A program made the position numbers and the translations under genes. The notes beneath the pieces were generated by a model, which was given only the letters and a program-made list of their open reading frames with translations, did no database searches and had not been told where the DNA came from. A stretch of DNA of 64,000 bases from PHAA01 sp964494735 (lineage in GTDB: Bacteria; Bacillota; Syntrophomonadia; Syntrophomonadales; Syntrophomonadaceae), in contig CAZBSD010000008.1 of the NCBI GenBank assembly GCA_964494735.1, positions 1 through 64,000 of the forward strand, given 5' to 3'. Positions 1 through 8,925 of this stretch are shown here, piece after piece (positions within the stretch are counted from its first letter, which is position 1; each line of letters starts with the position of its first letter).

Positions 1-457
1 CAACTGTCTGCATGGGCAGCAAATTAGGAATATCAAAAGAAATATCGACATTATCTATGAAATCTTCTGGGATATCCAAGTTCTTATCCATTTTCATTAA
101 AAGTTTTATTTGTTCGTTGATGAAGTTATTTTGAGATTCAGCAGTTTTTTGCACCCTAGCTTCTGATAATAATAAAAATAAACATAGAAATTTAAATTGA
201 TCACTTGTATTCGGAGGTAATTGGTAATTTTCTATAATCTTTCGAATATATGTTGCAGCCACACCTTCCATGTCCATTAACAGATCTTCTATGTCATCTT
301 TTTGTCCATAAAGGTTCTTTTTATAGGCTTGTTTTCTAATAGATGCACTTTTGATAAACAACTGTTTCTGGTTCAAAAACATATGAATGCTTTTCTTGTC
401 TTTTGAAAAATTCCGAAGATAAAACTGTGGTACGTAATGATGATTTATTTTCAACAC
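1..457 (-). CDS. DUF4238 family protein, C-terminus cut by window edge
   Basis: The minus strand is open from a GTG at 457 to the window edge, giving about 152 residues with no stop. A GGAG lies eight bases before the GTG. The N-terminus carries the motif NHHYVPQFYLRNFS near residues 5-18, which I recognise as the hallmark of DUF4238. The rest is lysine-rich and mostly soluble in character. The biochemical function of the family is unknown to me. It is the last readable member of the AT-rich polysaccharide segment and follows the flippase on the same strand. DUF4238 proteins often sit in accessory islands, which fits the base composition here. The family call is good; any link to glycan synthesis is only positional. 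Confidence 0.72.
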   Translation of the reverse strand, partial: MLKINHHYVPQFYLRNFSKDKKSIHMFLNQKQLFIKSASIRKQAYKKNLYGQKDDIEDLLMDMEGVAATYIRKIIENYQLPPNTSDQFKFLCLFLLLSEARVQKTAESQNNFINEQIKLLMKMDKNLDIPEDFIDNVDISFDIPNLLPMQTV

Positions 458-549
458 CTATGCTCCTTTTAGTTTTGTTGGGCAATGACCAATGCGGAGC
501 CATTTACGGAAGATCCCTGCTGCTTCCCTCCAGTTATTGGAGTTTATTG

Positions 550-2058
550 CTAAGCCCTCGAAGCTAATGCCTTCAATCTACCTAAAGTAGTTCTAAACAT
601 TCCATAATCAGCTATTGCATTGCCAACAATGATTACAGTTGACACAGACAGCGAAACCCCAGTAGCCCACAGAAACCACTCCACATAATTAGTAGCGACT
701 ATTGGCCACAGAAGGATAAATGGTAATGCCGAAACAAATCCCAATAACCCGTTAACCACTAACCTCCTCAATGATCCCAGCGGTGATTGTCTATGAATAT
801 ACTTGGCAGCATATAGAATGAAATCAATGGTCCTGTAAGAGTATGAACATACAGAGCCAAGAAGTACTCCAACCACCCCAAGGTACTGGACCAGTATTAA
901 AGAAGCAACTATATTGATGACAGCCTCCAAAATGGCTCTATATTGAGTTTCTCTAAAATGACCGGCTGCTGCAACCACAATATTAGGCGGAATCCTAATA
1001 TTATTAGCAACACCAACTAAAACGAACAAAGTAGCAACATCTGGTCTAATATAATTGAAGTCCGTAAAATCTTCCGTATATACTGCCATAAATGGCATTA
1101 TAAGCAAGGCTGTACATGTAAATGCCCATGCTAAAACAGCATAAAAAATATACTCAAAATTATTATAGGCTTTTCTAAATACCCCAATATCCTTCAATGC
1201 AATTACTTCCCCGAAACTAGCAAGCAGTCCATTTGAAAACGTTCCAATAAGTGAACCCACTGCGGTAAACACCAACGCATATACCACATACACACTCACA
1301 TCTTTTAGTCCACAGAATACTGTAATTATTACGATTGGAGAGTTGAACACAACGATACCAGCTATTTGGTGTATGAACGCTGACCAACGCTGGCTAATAG
1401 CTGAGATATCAGGCTTGCCTTTAAAATCTACGTAAGGGTATTCCCGAGAGAAATAGGTCCTAATAAGAAAGTATCTTGATAAATAAATTAGGGTTGCAAC
1501 AGCCTGAACAACCAGTATATTTGCGTTATTGTTAACCAATATCACGCTTGTTGCGGTACTTAACAAGATGCTACCTGTTTGGATCATTGACAGTATATAA
1601 CTCTTCTGATCAGCTGTTAACAGAACCCTATATTTACCAATCAGATAATATTCTGCTACTCCCCCCAACCCTAAAATGATTACCATCATGCCTGAGATTA
1701 CAGGATTAATTTCGTCTCTAACTAGCGATGGATAGCATGCTGCTATCAAAATTAACAGAGTGAAAAATATATGACCGGATCTTTGATAAAAATGCTTGGT
1801 CGCAGTTAAGATGTTGTTAATTTTCTGTGTCTTATTATCAATCAGGGGTACATAGAGTGCTGCTATAGAAGCCGCTCCTACACCCGCCTCAACCAGGGCA
1901 AGATACGCTATAAACTGCTTTATTGAACCGATCAACCCATTAGTCTCTGAACCGTAGTGCTTAATAAACAATGATGGTAATATGAATCCAGCCAATGCTG
2001 AAACAATGAAAAAGGCCAAGCTAGCCATCAAATTAACAAGTGCTTTTTTTGTACGCAT
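550..2058 (-). CDS. Polysaccharide flippase-like multi-spanning membrane protein
   Basis: This 502-residue protein is almost entirely hydrophobic, with about 12-14 predicted membrane segments in paired helices. That is the pattern of the MATE/MviN/Wzx superfamily of lipid-linked oligosaccharide flippases. The basic N-terminus (MRTKKALVNL) runs straight into the first helix, and length is normal for Wzx-like proteins. It follows the polymerase-like and glycosyltransferase genes on the same strand, so it probably exports the repeat unit they make. The start has an AAGGAG about 13 bases upstream, rather far, so the exact start is uncertain. DNA is AT-rich like its neighbours and unlike the rest of the window, suggesting acquisition as a block. 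Substrate cannot be read from sequence. Confidence 0.75.
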   Translation of the reverse strand: MRTKKALVNLMASLAFFIVSALAGFILPSLFIKHYGSETNGLIGSIKQFIAYLALVEAGVGAASIAALYVPLIDNKTQKINNILTATKHFYQRSGHIFFTLLILIAACYPSLVRDEINPVISGMMVIILGLGGVAEYYLIGKYRVLLTADQKSYILSMIQTGSILLSTATSVILVNNNANILVVQAVATLIYLSRYFLIRTYFSREYPYVDFKGKPDISAISQRWSAFIHQIAGIVVFNSPIVIITVFCGLKDVSVYVVYALVFTAVGSLIGTFSNGLLASFGEVIALKDIGVFRKAYNNFEYIFYAVLAWAFTCTALLIMPFMAVYTEDFTDFNYIRPDVATLFVLVGVANNIRIPPNIVVAAAGHFRETQYRAILEAVINIVASLILVQYLGVVGVLLGSVCSYSYRTIDFILYAAKYIHRQSPLGSLRRLVVNGLLGFVSALPFILLWPIVATNYVEWFLWATGVSLSVSTVIIVGNAIADYGMFRTTLGRLKALASRA

Positions 2059-2144
2059 GGCTTAAACAGGACTCCTTAGTAAGTGTGTTCAACTGACTGG
2101 CACAACTTGACAATGCAACCCAATAAGTTAGTTCCTACCTTCAT

Positions 2145-3347
2145 TTATCCAGTCCTCATTATAGAATGGTACAATTCGACGTAGTCTTCGAATCTTTTCC
2201 ACATATCAAAGCGTCTTGCCCTAGCAATACATTTTTCGTTCACAAAACAATTGATTGATTCTCGTATGCTATCTGCGAAAGCCTGGGATGAATAGCTGTG
2301 GACTATAATCCCGCTGCTTTGGTCTATCACCTCTGGCACTGCCGTACAATTCGAAACAACGGCTGGTGTTCCGCAGGCCAATGCTTCCGCGGTAACTAAT
2401 CCCATTGTCTCTTCCCTACTTGGATTTACGAATAAATCTGCTGCCGAATAAATCTCGGCTAACTCCCTTTGATTCCTCGTTTGAGGCAGTCCGATTATAT
2501 CTTTTGGTAATTGCCCAATTTGCTCTTTGGATAACCCCAATAATACTACTTTATATGTCTCATCAAGCAATCGCGGCAGGTCCAGGAGTATATCCAACCC
2601 TTTTCGTGCACCCCAGGAGTCAGCCACACCTAGAAGAACTATTTTATCATGTAATTGATGGCGCTCTCTAAAGTCGCTTAGTGTTGGCTTAAACATATCT
2701 AGATCAATGCCGTTGTTAATTACTTGGACGGAGTAGCAGGAGAGAAATGATTCGCTAACCATCTCAACCAACCATTGTGATGGTGTGACAATTGTCAAAT
2801 TCTTTACTCCAGTAAACCAGGACTTTTTCAAAAAATACATTTTCTTTGTTCTATCTACCCAGCTTTCGGGATACTTTTTATATTGTGGGCAAGCAAAGCA
2901 ACCCAATTTCCACTTATCACAATTTACCAGGGTGAAATGAGGGCATTGACCAGTAAAAGCCCAACAGTCATGAAGGGTCCATACCACTTTTATCTCATGT
3001 TGTTTAATGTAGTCAAACAGCATTGCCAAATTGATATAGCAGTTATGCAAATTGTGGAGATGAATTATATCGGGCTGAAGCTTGTCCACATTATCTAAAA
3101 ATTCTTGGGTTCCATGCTTTGAATAGCAACCATTCATACCGGTTAACTTACCTAACTGGATATGTATATTCCTTTCATATCTATTACCTATATAAATATG
3201 GTTTTTCAATTTTTTTAAACGTGCGGTTCTGGAGTCTGGGCATGCGGTATACGCTACGTGACCTTTTCCGCAGGCGACTTTCGCGAGATTGACCATGATA
3301 TTGCCGATACTGCCGAAGTTGCCGCTATTTATGTGTAGTATCTTCAT
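2145..3347 (-). CDS. GT-B glycosyltransferase, family 4 type
   Basis: This is a 400-residue GT4-type glycosyltransferase. The N-terminal acceptor domain starts MKILHINSG. The C-terminal nucleotide-sugar domain contains PSREETMGLVTAEALACG near residues 309-326, the conserved E-x7-E region that holds the donor. A cysteine-rich insert between about residues 130 and 155 (WTLHDCWAFTGQCPH, then CDKWKLGCFACP) is typical of a GT4 subgroup in capsule and exopolysaccharide clusters. The start overlaps the stop of the upstream polymerase-like gene by four bases, so the two are translationally coupled. It is expected to act at the cytoplasmic face on a lipid-linked acceptor. Sugar and linkage are unknown. 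Confidence 0.85.
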   Translation of the reverse strand: MKILHINSGNFGSIGNIMVNLAKVACGKGHVAYTACPDSRTARLKKLKNHIYIGNRYERNIHIQLGKLTGMNGCYSKHGTQEFLDNVDKLQPDIIHLHNLHNCYINLAMLFDYIKQHEIKVVWTLHDCWAFTGQCPHFTLVNCDKWKLGCFACPQYKKYPESWVDRTKKMYFLKKSWFTGVKNLTIVTPSQWLVEMVSESFLSCYSVQVINNGIDLDMFKPTLSDFRERHQLHDKIVLLGVADSWGARKGLDILLDLPRLLDETYKVVLLGLSKEQIGQLPKDIIGLPQTRNQRELAEIYSAADLFVNPSREETMGLVTAEALACGTPAVVSNCTAVPEVIDQSSGIIVHSYSSQAFADSIRESINCFVNEKCIARARRFDMWKRFEDYVELYHSIMRTG

Positions 3348-4585
3348 GCTATCGCCTCAAAACTTGGTTTGGGTCTTAAATGGTCTTTTTGTTCTCGCTG
3401 CTTTTTTCGATTTTTGGCAAACAAGCCAATAAGGACAAACACAATGATCGAAGCATTGTCGGTGTATGCCTCGGTTGATACTGAGATTAGTAGAGTCAAT
3501 AGTATAAGGATAGTTACATTTGACTTTTGCGCTAAGCCACTGACAAATCTATAGAATCCGATTATGCAGAGAGCGCCAAAAACAAATCCATATCGTGCAA
3601 ACCAGTTCAAGGGCGTACATGTATTCATTGTGTGACCAGTTAGTGAAGAGTATTCTGTTAATCCCTTAATCCCTACTCCAAACAAAGGAGCTGATAAAAA
3701 AGCCTGTATTGGATAAATAATTGAGTCTAGCCGGACTTGAGCGGAGGTTATATTACTGTACCCAGAACCGACCAGCAGTAACTTGCCAAATACGGCGTAC
3801 TGAATATTTGATGTGAGCAAGTGATAAACCGAAACAATAGCGGTAATCATTACCAATGAAAGAATTGAAACCCTGATGTATGCTAAGCGTTTGCCCTGAT
3901 ATATTTTGGTTAAGATAAGGATTAAGTTTAGTCCTAAAGTAAGGAAACCCGTTGTTGATAGAGTGGTGATCAGGGCAGCTATGTATATAGCGATTACTTT
4001 TTTCCTCATTCTTGACCGCCCAAATACTTCGAGAAGAAAACCAATATTAAGGTATGTCTGGAATGCACCTGGCTCCCAAAACATCCCATAATTCCGCGGC
4101 ATTGTTTCATTAAGTTGTATAAAAGAAAAGCCTAGGAAATGAGCTTGTGTTCCAGCACTGTTGGTAACTGTAGGGAATATTTGTATAACGGAAGGCAAAA
4201 ATAGTGATATGAAAAACGCGGCTATCGAGAATAATGCAATAAAGGGAAAAATATCAGTATAAATTTGAATAAACTTTTCAAGGTCGAAGCTTAATGCAAA
4301 TAAACCCGCAATGATAATGCCCGATAGCATAATAGCCGCACCTTTAATTGAATCACCAGCAATAATTGACGTAAATGATACCAGCATTATCATAATTATT
4401 AGATACAGTAATCCCTCTATACTCAGTCTATTTGTGTTTACTATGAACACGATAACCCCAACAAGAAGGCATATACCCAAAGATAAACTACCATTTGCAG
4501 ATGAGAAGTAGAAACTGCTGCTAAAGAAAAGCAATATAAATACTGCAATAATATTAATTTGATGCAGGCATACTAGGTGTAGCAA
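3344..4585 (-). CDS. O-antigen polymerase/ligase-like membrane protein, possibly 5'-truncated
   Basis: This 413-residue protein has about 10-12 hydrophobic segments, with a larger loop after the middle containing NSAGTQAHFLGFSFIQLNE and a downstream MPRNYGMFWEPGAFQ. The latter resembles the RxxGxxxEPG region of Wzy/WaaL-type polymerases and ligases. It probably joins the repeat units made by the downstream glycosyltransferase, to which it is coupled by a four-base overlap. The only available start is a TTG at 4585 with no Shine-Dalgarno sequence before it. The AT-rich DNA stops within about ten bases of that point. The true 5' end and its promoter may therefore have been lost at a recombination or assembly junction. 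The last 20 residues are charged and cytoplasmic. Confidence 0.7.
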   Translation of the reverse strand: MLHLVCLHQINIIAVFILLFFSSSFYFSSANGSLSLGICLLVGVIVFIVNTNRLSIEGLLYLIIMIMLVSFTSIIAGDSIKGAAIMLSGIIIAGLFALSFDLEKFIQIYTDIFPFIALFSIAAFFISLFLPSVIQIFPTVTNSAGTQAHFLGFSFIQLNETMPRNYGMFWEPGAFQTYLNIGFLLEVFGRSRMRKKVIAIYIAALITTLSTTGFLTLGLNLILILTKIYQGKRLAYIRVSILSLVMITAIVSVYHLLTSNIQYAVFGKLLLVGSGYSNITSAQVRLDSIIYPIQAFLSAPLFGVGIKGLTEYSSLTGHTMNTCTPLNWFARYGFVFGALCIIGFYRFVSGLAQKSNVTILILLTLLISVSTEAYTDNASIIVFVLIGLFAKNRKKQREQKDHLRPKPSFEAIA

Positions 4586-4605
4586 GTTGTGAAAGGAGCT
4601 TTCGT

Positions 4606-5070
4606 GTGAAGATCAAGATGAGATACAGACTGCCGCCCACCACCACCCGGGTGGCCCAACACACCCAGCCGGAGGTCAACCAGGAATTGCGCCGCCAGAC
4701 ATTTCGCCGCCTGAACAACCATCGCGCCAGTCCTGAAAATACCATATCGGCCCGGATCAAAAGACTCAATTCGGAATGGGACACGGAGCGGGTGCTGGAG
4801 ACCAATGCAGCCTTACTGGTCTTGCTCGGCTCGCTGCTGGGCTGGAAATACAGTCGCAAATGGTTCCTTTTGTCAGGCACCGCCGGTGCATTCCTGCTCC
4901 AGCATGCCCTGCAGGGGTGGTGCCCCCCGGTCCCCCTGATGCGCAAGATGGGCATTCGGACTGCCGATGAGATAAGCACCGAGAAAACCGCCCTGAAGGT
5001 GCTGCGGGGCGATTTCGCCCGCAACAACTTTACCGTGCCGGGGGCCTTGGCGGCAGCGGAAAGGCAATAG
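4606..5070 (+). CDS. DUF2892 (YgaP-like) membrane protein
   Basis: This is a 154-residue protein. Residues about 60-115 match the DUF2892 inner-membrane domain: two hydrophobic helices (LETNAALLVLLGSLLGW and FLLSGTAGAFLLQHAL) followed by the signature GWCPPVPLMRKMGIRT. The 60-residue N-terminal extension is basic and hydrophilic; a short soluble tail follows. The GTG start has AAAGGAG eight bases upstream. The role of the domain is not established; in YgaP it anchors a rhodanese, but no rhodanese motif is seen here. The gene starts immediately to the right of the AT-rich/GC-rich boundary, so its original promoter may be missing. Confidence 0.75.
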   Translation: MKIKMRYRLPPTTTRVAQHTQPEVNQELRRQTFRRLNNHRASPENTISARIKRLNSEWDTERVLETNAALLVLLGSLLGWKYSRKWFLLSGTAGAFLLQHALQGWCPPVPLMRKMGIRTADEISTEKTALKVLRGDFARNNFTVPGALAAAERQ

Positions 5071-5112
5071 TCTGGTTATAGGGGACAAATATAGGTGTTG
5101 GCCTTGAATAAT

Positions 5113-5252
5113 AAATAGGGTCTCCCCGTTGATTCCGCGCTCGGCAGCTCAAAGGGAGTCCCCGTATTTGTTTGGCTATAGACGAATCCCAGTCGGTAAG
5201 GGAGGATGAGCTTCCGAGACTGAAGCTTCAGTTTACAGCCCGGTGCCCTCCC
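5113..5252. other. Intergenic stretch with strong secondary structure
   Basis: This 140-base stretch lies between the DUF2892 gene and the first palindromic repeat and has no credible ORF. Bases 5113-5126 and 5154-5169 are largely complementary (AAATA/TATTT, GGG/CCC, CTCCC/GGGAG), forming a long imperfect hairpin. A second potential hairpin pairs GGGAGG at 5200-5205 with CCTCCC near 5247-5252 and encloses the perfect palindrome ACTGAAGCTTCAGT at 5219-5232. I could not match this to a known RNA family. It could be a structured RNA, a decayed mobile repeat, or a terminator region for the flanking convergent genes. Confidence 0.35.
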
Positions 5253-5298
5253 CGTTTGTTGATAGCTTCTTTTCCACCTTTGCCCCTACGATGACAAA

Positions 5299-5327
5299 AA
5301 TAACTTGGTGCCTGTCCCCAAGTTATT
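5299..5327. repeat. 29-bp palindromic repeat, copy 1
   Basis: Arms AATAACTTGG and CCAAGTTATT (10 bp, perfect) flank the 9-base loop TGCCTGTCC. The same 29 bp occurs at 10941, and in the opposite orientation at 12347 and 19441. It lies 13 bases beyond the stop of the minus-strand serine hydrolase gene, between convergent genes. Confidence 0.9.
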
Positions 5328-5340
5328 GAATGGCCCCAGC

Positions 5341-7431
5341 CTAGAAAATGTTCCAATAATTAAGCATAGCCATCAAACCAGTCACTGCCAGGGCAAACAC
5401 ACCATAATGCACCCGCACCGTGCGGCCCCAACTTCCCTTCGCCCAGGCTGTCACTATCAAAATCCACAGCAGCCCGGTCATGGTGTACATGAGAACCGGC
5501 AGCGCAGCCAGCACCGCATTTTCCGCTGCCGGCAGATATGCATCTACTGGTAACTGGTAGACCGGATCGATAGGGGCTGAAAACAGAGTGCTGAATAGTA
5601 CCACCACCGCCAGGCCCGTCAATATCCCCACCCCGGAAGCCAACCAATAGGACGCCGGGGTCCTGGTCTTCTTCATAAACAAACTCGCTATCATCCTGAT
5701 TATCCAGTAAATCAGCGAGCCTATTACGATCAGGATGATGCCCAAAGCTGCCAAGGCGGTAAAACTCAGGGTCGAGTAAAACGGAGCCTTTGAATATGTC
5801 ATCGGTCCATCGGTGGTCAGCATGGTTTGCCCCAACGGATCTGACTTGAAAATGATCTTGTGAAACCGGCCAAAGGCGTCCCGGCTGGGGCCTTCTCTAA
5901 GACTCTGATAGACTCCGGGAGCAGTCTCCGCAAACCGTTCCGTCTGACCGGCATGGGTCACCCGCAGATAGCCATCTTTGTCTGCAGCCACCGTTATTAT
6001 GCCCCCCGCCAGAATGTTGGTGATTTTCTGATCGCTGGTGACGTTTTTGCGGTTCATCTGGTATTCCCCGTTATAAACGGCGGCCCTTTCCGTACTGCCC
6101 GCTCCCGCCACCGGCTGGACCGCAGCGGCGGCGGGGTGGAAATGATCCATGAACTCCTGGAAAACCTCGGAGTGGAGCAGATGACTGCCTCCGCTGTAGG
6201 ATATGAAAATCCCCGTGTTGGCTTCCGGGATCAGATATAGACCGGTGTTGAAAAGCATGGTGCTGCCGCCGTGGAAAAGCACCTGCCGGCCGTTGAAGCG
6301 GCCCTCCATGAAGCCCAGCGTCATGCCTCCCAAGTCGACGTCATAGGTGAAATGCTGCCGATGCATTTCCTGCACGGTTTCCTGTCTCAATATCCGCTCT
6401 CCGTCATACGTTCCACCGGATAGATGGGTCAGCATGAAGTTGGCCATGTCGGCCGCGGTACTGCTCATACTTCCGGCGGGTTCCAACATGATGTATTCGA
6501 AGCCCGCTTCAGTGTATGAACCATCCACCCACCGGTAGGGCTGGGCCGGATTTACAGTCGAGCCCAAGGGCGGTGGCTGCCGGAAGGTGCTGTTGTGCAT
6601 TTGCAGAGGGGCCAGGATATTTTTCTCCACATATTCCGGAAAGGGCTGCCCCGACACCCTTTCCACTATATAACCAGCCAAGGCGGTACCATAATTGGAA
6701 TAGGCGGCAACTTCACCGGGCGGATAAATCCGCGCCGGTTGATAGGTCTTCACATATTGGCCCAACCCGGGAAGGTCAGCCGCAGACAGCCGGAAGAGCA
6801 AATCAGGGCGGTCCTCAAAGCCGGCCGTATGAGTCATCAGATGGGTGAGGGTTATGGGTACGGGGTCCGTGTCTTGCAGGGGCTCCGCTAACCGGGGTGA
6901 TATCTCGAAGTCCAGATAATTATTAATATCGGCATTGAGATCCAACTTGCCCGCTTCAACCAGTTGCATGACCGCTGTCCAGGTGACCAATTTGGAGGTT
7001 GAACCGATGCGGAAAAGGGTTGTTTCGGGATCGACCGGGATACTATTCTCTATATCGGCCAGCCCGAATCCTTTCTTATACACTATCTGGCCATCCTTCA
7101 CAACGGCTGCGGTGGCATTGGCAATATTGTCCCGCCCCAGTTTGGCGCTCATGGCATTGTCGAAGAAGTCTGCCAAGTCGCTAGCGGAAGCGAGGTCAGC
7201 AGACGCCGATATCAGGCCCGGTATTTTATCGGACTCAGCTATGTCCAATCGGTTGGCATCTGCAGAAATGGTCGCTTTGGATCCCACAACTGGGTTGGGC
7301 TGGGGCGGACCTTGCTGTAACTTACCGGGCGGGCTGCCTTGATTCGTACATCCGCACAATATCAGCGCCCACAGGCCCATCATCATCACAATCAGAACGG
7401 TTTTTTTTGCATGGTTAATCCTATTAATCAT
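5341..7431 (-). CDS. Beta-lactamase-fold serine hydrolase, lipoprotein with C-terminal membrane domain
   Basis: This protein belongs to the PF00144 (class C beta-lactamase/PBP-like) serine hydrolases. The preferred ATG at 7431 gives about 696 residues and has AGGAGG 12 bases upstream; an ATG 36 bases earlier lacks a site. A signal peptide ends in the lipobox LILCGC. The catalytic SxxK is STSK near residue 144, the YxN motif is YSN, and the third motif is HGG. After the hydrolase domain and a beta-rich stretch, four hydrophobic segments fill the last 150 residues. The protein is therefore anchored by lipid at one end and helices at the other, with the active domain outside. Likely substrates are D-amino-acid peptides or esters. 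It is unlikely to be a true resistance beta-lactamase given this architecture. Confidence 0.85.
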   Translation of the reverse strand: MINRINHAKKTVLIVMMMGLWALILCGCTNQGSPPGKLQQGPPQPNPVVGSKATISADANRLDIAESDKIPGLISASADLASASDLADFFDNAMSAKLGRDNIANATAAVVKDGQIVYKKGFGLADIENSIPVDPETTLFRIGSTSKLVTWTAVMQLVEAGKLDLNADINNYLDFEISPRLAEPLQDTDPVPITLTHLMTHTAGFEDRPDLLFRLSAADLPGLGQYVKTYQPARIYPPGEVAAYSNYGTALAGYIVERVSGQPFPEYVEKNILAPLQMHNSTFRQPPPLGSTVNPAQPYRWVDGSYTEAGFEYIMLEPAGSMSSTAADMANFMLTHLSGGTYDGERILRQETVQEMHRQHFTYDVDLGGMTLGFMEGRFNGRQVLFHGGSTMLFNTGLYLIPEANTGIFISYSGGSHLLHSEVFQEFMDHFHPAAAAVQPVAGAGSTERAAVYNGEYQMNRKNVTSDQKITNILAGGIITVAADKDGYLRVTHAGQTERFAETAPGVYQSLREGPSRDAFGRFHKIIFKSDPLGQTMLTTDGPMTYSKAPFYSTLSFTALAALGIILIVIGSLIYWIIRMIASLFMKKTRTPASYWLASGVGILTGLAVVVLFSTLFSAPIDPVYQLPVDAYLPAAENAVLAALPVLMYTMTGLLWILIVTAWAKGSWGRTVRVHYGVFALAVTGLMAMLNYWNIF

Positions 7432-7502
7432 TCCGCGCTCACCCCTCCTGGCATTTCCGTCATGCACATCAACCTACCCACAACACCGCTTGGTATGAAA
7501 CC

Positions 7503-8360
7503 TTAGATGTGATCGGTAATTATCCCTTTACCGTCAAAATAGACCAGATCACCGTCTTCATAATGCCAGATCGCCTTGAATACGGTCGGCCTCAAGAGCC
7601 CATCCATTTCCTGATACTCGCCGCATACAATTGACCATCTCACTTTTTCAGCGGCCCCGTCCATGCCGGTTGCTTCCCGGTCATCGGTCACAAAGGATGT
7701 CATCTCTCCCCTATCATTAAAGGTGAAGATGCCGCTAACCGACATACCGTAACTCTTGATGGTGGCTCGGGCGTGGCAATCATCCATCCCTTCCCAGGTG
7801 ATGTAATCCTGTAAAGCCACCGGGGAAACCATCAGACACTCGGCCAGGTAAGTGACCAGGCTGGATTTATCCATAGCTGGGCCGGTCTGGTTGAACAAGG
7901 GGTACAGCTTGGCAACCACACCCCGCATGGAGCCGACCCCGTTTATATATGAATCCAGACCTTCAAAAGGAATGCCGTACACAGAACTGTCGATATAGGC
8001 AATCCGGTTGGGGGCATCTACAAAATTATATTGAGTATGGTCGATCTTTAGGACGGGTTTACCGCGGCCCGTTAAGAAATCTACGTCTTTATAAACCACC
8101 TTGGCATAGGAGCTCTTGGGGGTGCCAATATAGCCGCAGTATCGGAAATATTTTTGCACTGGGGTCGGTAGGTCTGCAATATCGGCCTCGCTGAAAATCT
8201 CCTGGGACGGTTGGGTCGTAGCGGTCAGGCTGGCGGTGAGGGCCGCAAATCTGGCATTGGTAGGGGACCAGGATACGCGGAAAAATATTACTGCCATTAA
8301 TACCAGGCCCAGCATGATCCAAATCGCGATATACATCTTTTGATTCCTCCTCTTCGTCAT
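7503..8360 (-). CDS. DUF6544-like membrane-anchored protein
   Basis: Starting at the ATG at 8360 (GAGGAG seven bases upstream), this encodes 285 residues. A basic N-terminus and one hydrophobic segment (IAIWIMLGLVLMAVIFF) anchor an extracytoplasmic beta-rich domain. The phrase DLPTPVQKYFRYCGYIGTP near residues 62-80, and the later spacing of LVTYLAE and TWEGMDD, agree with my memory of the DUF6544/DUF6920 family. Its function is unknown. It begins 16 bases after the marR gene and is surely cotranscribed with it, so it is the probable regulated output of that repressor. Family assignment is moderately confident; no enzymatic motif is visible. Confidence 0.65.
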   Translation of the reverse strand: MTKRRNQKMYIAIWIMLGLVLMAVIFFRVSWSPTNARFAALTASLTATTQPSQEIFSEADIADLPTPVQKYFRYCGYIGTPKSSYAKVVYKDVDFLTGRGKPVLKIDHTQYNFVDAPNRIAYIDSSVYGIPFEGLDSYINGVGSMRGVVAKLYPLFNQTGPAMDKSSLVTYLAECLMVSPVALQDYITWEGMDDCHARATIKSYGMSVSGIFTFNDRGEMTSFVTDDREATGMDGAAEKVRWSIVCGEYQEMDGLLRPTVFKAIWHYEDGDLVYFDGKGIITDHI

Positions 8361-8376
8361 TGGACATCTCCTCGCC

Positions 8377-8835
8377 TCAGCACTTTTGCCCATCCCACTC
8401 ATCACTCATCGTCTCGATGTTGGCGGCCAGGCGGTTCAAACCGCGGAATACCTCCCCGGTCAGGTTGGCATCGAAACCTGCGAAGAGTTTATCCAGGAAT
8501 TCCAATTCCCTAGGGCTGCGTTGAGCGAAATAGTCGGTGCATTTTGTAGTCAATGAAATCCTCCAGGCCCTGGCATCGGCTGGATCCCTGGCTATACTGA
8601 TATAACCTCTTTCCTGCAAGAGGGCCGCGATCCGCTTGGCATTTTGACGGGAGTAGCCAATGAAGCTGGCCACCTCACTCAGGGTGGGAGCCTCCTCAAA
8701 CTTGGAAACGCACACGATAAATAGCCATTGCTTGATGGTGATGTTTTCGTCAAATGCGTCCCCCAGCACCTGCAATTTGTTGGACAATGCAAATATGGAT
8801 GCAAAAATGTAAGCCTTTTCTTCTAATTCGTTCAT
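8377..8835 (-). CDS. MarR family transcriptional regulator
   Basis: This 152-residue protein has the all-helical MarR architecture. The winged helix covers roughly residues 45-100: the recognition helix is in LSEVASFIGYSRQNAKRIAALLQERGYIS, followed by the wing sequence RDPADARAWRISLT with the conserved D-x-R. The start ATG at 8835 follows GGAGGTGCACTG. It is the first gene of an operon with the DUF6544-like protein. About 100 bases upstream lies a consensus promoter overlapped by two perfect palindromes that share GTAA-N4-TTAC, the arrangement expected for autorepression. The ligand is unknown. Confidence 0.9.
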   Translation of the reverse strand: MNELEEKAYIFASIFALSNKLQVLGDAFDENITIKQWLFIVCVSKFEEAPTLSEVASFIGYSRQNAKRIAALLQERGYISIARDPADARAWRISLTTKCTDYFAQRSPRELEFLDKLFAGFDANLTGEVFRGLNRLAANIETMSDEWDGQKC

Positions 8836-8925
8836 CAGTGCACCTCCGGTTGATCAGCGGTCAGATCCCATCTTCGGGGTCGAGTCCGGACTCAAGGCCT
8901 CCGCCCTTTAACCCAAATTTCATTT

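Noticed and set aside
5341..7431. Antibiotic-resistance beta-lactamase
   Set aside because: The catalytic motifs are shared with many peptidases and esterases. Lipid anchor plus a membrane C-terminal domain do not fit known secreted class C enzymes.
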